Source: Haplosporangium gracile
Taxonomy: Eukaryota > Mortierellomycota > Mortierellomycetes > Mortierellales > Mortierellaceae
Direction of reading: 5' to 3'
DNA length: 10,632 bases
Assembly: GCA_015499985.1 (NCBI GenBank)
Contig: JAAAUF010000595.1
Coordinates: 15,684-26,315, forward strand
The position numbers and the translations under genes were made by a program. The notes below the pieces were generated by a model. It worked only from the letters and a program-made list of their open reading frames with translations, ran no database searches and was not told where the DNA came from. Below, one piece after another: positions 8,761 to 10,632 of this stretch; the stretch's first letter is position 1; the number at the start of each line of letters is the position of its first letter.

Positions 8761-9718
8761 GGTTGGGGTTGGGAGGGAATGAGATCAGCGGATGATAGAG
8801 ATTTGTAGTGTAGGGAAGGAAGGAAGGAGTATTAGGGTGAAAGAGGAATTGAGGTGAAAAGGAGAATGAGTAGAGCAAGAAAGGAAAGCTAGTGAAGAGA
8901 GTCGATTTGCGATGGGGGAAAAAAGAGGTAGAAGAGGAAGATGAAAAGAAAACGTCAGAGTAAAGGAAGGCTGATATTAAATATTAGGTGGCTTTACCCT
9001 GGTTCTGTCGTCTCTGTCCATTTTTGTACACGCTTTTGGCAGCAGTAGCAGCAGCAGGAAAAGAAAAAAAAAAAAAAAAAAAAAAGAGGGACGATCCTAC
9101 CCCATTTTGTTGTCCAAGACATCTTTTTTATTTCTCGTGTCTGATTCTACCTTGAGCTGATTGCGAAATAAGCAAGTGAATAAAAAAGCGTGTTAATAAA
9201 AAAGTCCAACCGCCCAACTCGACTGCTTGCATAAACATCAAAAACTTCATTCGGTTCCAAGTCAGCCTTTTGTGCCTCTTTTTTCCTTGATAAGTTGAGA
9301 CGCGTCAGATGTGCTGCTCGAAAATGAATTACCCACAGTTTTTTTCTGCCAAGTTTTTTTTTTCAACCGAACGCGAGACCGTGGTTTCATGTCGCGTTGT
9401 GTATCAGTCTTTCCAATCAAAAAATAGAGAAAGAAAAAAAAACTGTTCGGGGATACGCGTCCGGATTGGAGCTATCTTATGTTCCGTGTGTCACGTCCAT
9501 CCAATCTCAGAAGCCCCAGGGCCAACAACAGAATGAACAGGAGTCAAGAATGAACAACAATGGAGGTTGTTAGATGATAACGAGGAGTTTGTTATATTGC
9601 ATGTTCCATGATGATTGGAAACAAAAGTAGTTAAGATAGATAGAATGCGCTAAGGCGGGAGGAGATTGACAATGAATATTAACTCAAACGAAGAAGGAAG
9701 GCAAGCACCCTCTTCTGT
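8761..9718. other. Intergenic region without recognised genes
   Basis: This region holds the CT-rich (minus-strand) leader of the membrane-protein gene at 8761-8960, an AT-rich near-palindrome around 8971-8990, a CAG-rich stretch plus the poly(A) run at 9040-9086, and then AT-rich sequence up to the broken secreted-protein gene. A 75-codon open frame at 9309-9536 (plus) has no signal peptide, motif or coding-like composition and is not called. I see nothing else supportable. Confidence 0.7.
9064..9085 (+). repeat. Poly(A) run of 22
   Basis: Twenty-two consecutive A lie after an AGCAGTAGCAGCAGCAGG stretch in the intergenic region upstream of the membrane-protein gene. No retroposed gene body, target-site duplication or element sequence is recognisable next to it, so it is scored as a homopolymer. 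Its exact length is liable to sequencing error. Confidence 0.85.
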
Positions 9719-9991
9719 TTAACGCGAAAGGATCTTGATGTTAGAGAGTTTGATACTGACGGGAGCCTTGATGCAGACCTTGTTATGATCGACACGCGCG
9801 TTCACAACGCTACGCTTTTGGTAAGAGGCGACCATGGGGGCGGTGCCTGAGACCTTGTCCTGGTAGGAGGCGATCGATGCGGCCACGGCTTCGGTGTAGA
9901 TCTTCTTGCTGGCGCTGGCGGGGAAGGAGCTTGGGGCGGCCTAGACCAAGACGACAATGGCGAACAGTGTGATGAGGGCGGAGATTTTCAT
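9719..9991 (-). pseudogene. Small secreted-protein gene with nonsense codon in signal peptide
   Basis: Read on the minus strand from the ATG at 9991, the frame begins MKISALITLFAIVVLV, a typical signal-peptide start. It meets TAG at codon 17 (9943-9941), then stays open for 73 more codons to TAA at 9721-9719. The part after the stop starts AAPSSFPASASKK, which fits a signal cleavage region. It continues as an Ala/Ser/Lys-rich segment with two similar ASYQ motifs (ASYQDK, ASYQKR) and one cysteine, and ends KILSR. Codons after the TAG still favour C or G in third position, as expected for recently functional coding DNA. CAG or TGG to TAG are single-base routes to the stop. No intron of plausible size can remove it. 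I do not recognise the family. It could be a recent pseudogene, a null allele, or a base error in the assembly. Confidence 0.72.
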
Positions 9992-10090
9992 GCTGATTCA
10001 AGCAGTATTGGTTTTTGTTTTATGAGAGAGAGGAGAAGGAATTGAGAAATTGCGATGAATAAGAACTAAAAAAGAGAGAGCAAAGTGAAG

Positions 10091-10100
10091 GTTTATAAAC
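10091..10100 (-). promoter_or_regulatory. TATA-box candidate of the small secreted-protein gene
   Basis: GTTTATAAAC is a perfect palindrome about 100 nt upstream of the ATG at 9991. A TATA element here would place transcription initiation near 10060-10070 and give a leader of about 70-80 nt. It is the clearest TATA-like element seen upstream of any gene in the window. Because it is palindromic it could also serve a plus-strand transcript. Confidence 0.5.
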
Positions 10101-10632
10101 ATTTTTTTTTCTTCTTGCTTCTTTGGTCATGACCAAGCAAGGTACCCGTATCACACTTTGGAAGAAAGAACCAAATAATTAAGATATGTAGTGCGCTCGT
10201 CTTTCCTACGCATGGAAGGACTCATTTGGAATGGACATCTGGGACCGTCTACTCACGAAGATGCAATCGTCTATTCCCTCCTCCTGGCCGTTGCAGAGGA
10301 GACACGGAAGAGGTAAAATGATGAGAGGGAAGGAAAGGGAAGTCATATGTTAATGTGCATTTAGGAGAAGGGTGAAGAACTTTCTTTTCTGCCCTGTTCA
10401 TCCTATTTGTTTCAGGAGTGAAATATGACAAAGTGACACGGAAGGGCTCACTTAGTAGAGAGTGAGATAGAGAAGAAAAATATGTTTACAAAACAAATGG
10501 AGTCAAGGAGGTGTCAGTAGTAAAACGAACATCATTCATGTGCAACACCAAAGATAATAATCAAGTCTTTCGATAGTGCGCGAGTGGTAGTCGACAGAGG
10601 CAAACAAAAAAAACCACCTCCAGGAGAAAGCT
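10101..10632. other. Upstream region with no secure gene
   Basis: This stretch lies upstream of the broken secreted-protein gene. The only coding-like signal is a 103-nt segment at 10212-10314 on the plus strand, described separately. The rest is AT-rich or GA-rich with no recognised motif. Confidence 0.6.
10212..10314 (+). other. Candidate first exon of an unrecognised plus-strand gene
   Basis: From the ATG at 10212 the frame reads MEGLIWNGHLGPSTHEDAIV and on through SLLLAVAEETRK to an AG|GTAAAA sequence that could be a splice donor at 10315. A tttgtttcag acceptor ends at about 10416, but joining there yields only four more codons (RSEI) before a stop. The peptide composition is balanced and protein-like, unlike the low-complexity frames around it, but no family is recognised. 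It could be the start of a gene continuing beyond the window through an unseen acceptor, a decayed exon, or chance. Confidence 0.2.

Noticed and set aside
9057..9090. Poly(A) run as the tail of a retrotransposed element
   Set aside because: No element body, open frame, or flanking duplication is visible, and homopolymers are common in this window's intergenic DNA.
9309..9536. 75-codon plus-strand open frame
   Set aside because: No recognisable motif or signal peptide, poly-T and poly-A runs inside it, and no convincing promoter or neighbour support.

Overview
The window is nuclear DNA of a filamentous fungus. Genes are split by short GT..AG introns (about 100-500 nt), leader regions are CT-rich, and the spaces between genes hold homopolymer, microsatellite and purine/pyrimidine runs. 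The gene set (an animal-type FYRN/FYRC protein, a MOB2 that keeps both zinc cysteines, and a short tubulin cofactor A) fits an early-diverging lineage such as Mucoromycota/Mortierellomycota. That placement is inference and was not tested by search.

Layout: (1) 1-2999, minus strand: four visible exons of a gene for a chromatin-type protein with a His/Asp-rich N-terminus, a basic coiled-coil segment, and FYRN plus FYRC domains (TBRG1-like). The 3' end lies outside the window. (2) 3000-4312: a 1.3-kb divergent intergenic region with a striking purine/pyrimidine asymmetry and a GTT microsatellite. (3) 4313-5942, plus strand: a five-exon MOB2 gene, the coactivator of NDR-family kinases. (4) 6231-6942, minus strand, convergent with MOB2: a four-exon gene for tubulin-binding cofactor A. 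(5) 7438-8760, minus strand: a two-exon gene for a single-pass membrane protein with a signal peptide, eight ectodomain cysteines, one transmembrane helix and an Asn/Gly/Thr/Ser-rich tail containing 11-residue repeats. (6) 9719-9991, minus strand: a small secreted-protein gene broken by an in-frame TAG inside the signal peptide. (7) 9992-10632: promoter of that gene with a TATA box, plus one weak candidate exon on the plus strand.

The genes are not an operon or an obvious cluster. MOB2 (polar growth and septation signalling through NDR kinase) and cofactor A (beta-tubulin folding) both bear on cell shape, and the membrane protein has the general architecture of a cell-surface sensor, but nothing in the sequence ties them together. 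I saw no tRNA, rRNA, CRISPR, transposase or viral sequence. I found no clearly new multi-gene system. The points most worth checking are the nonsense codon in the secreted-protein gene, the unrecognised membrane protein, the mirrored polypyrimidine promoters, and the coiled-coil + FYR architecture.
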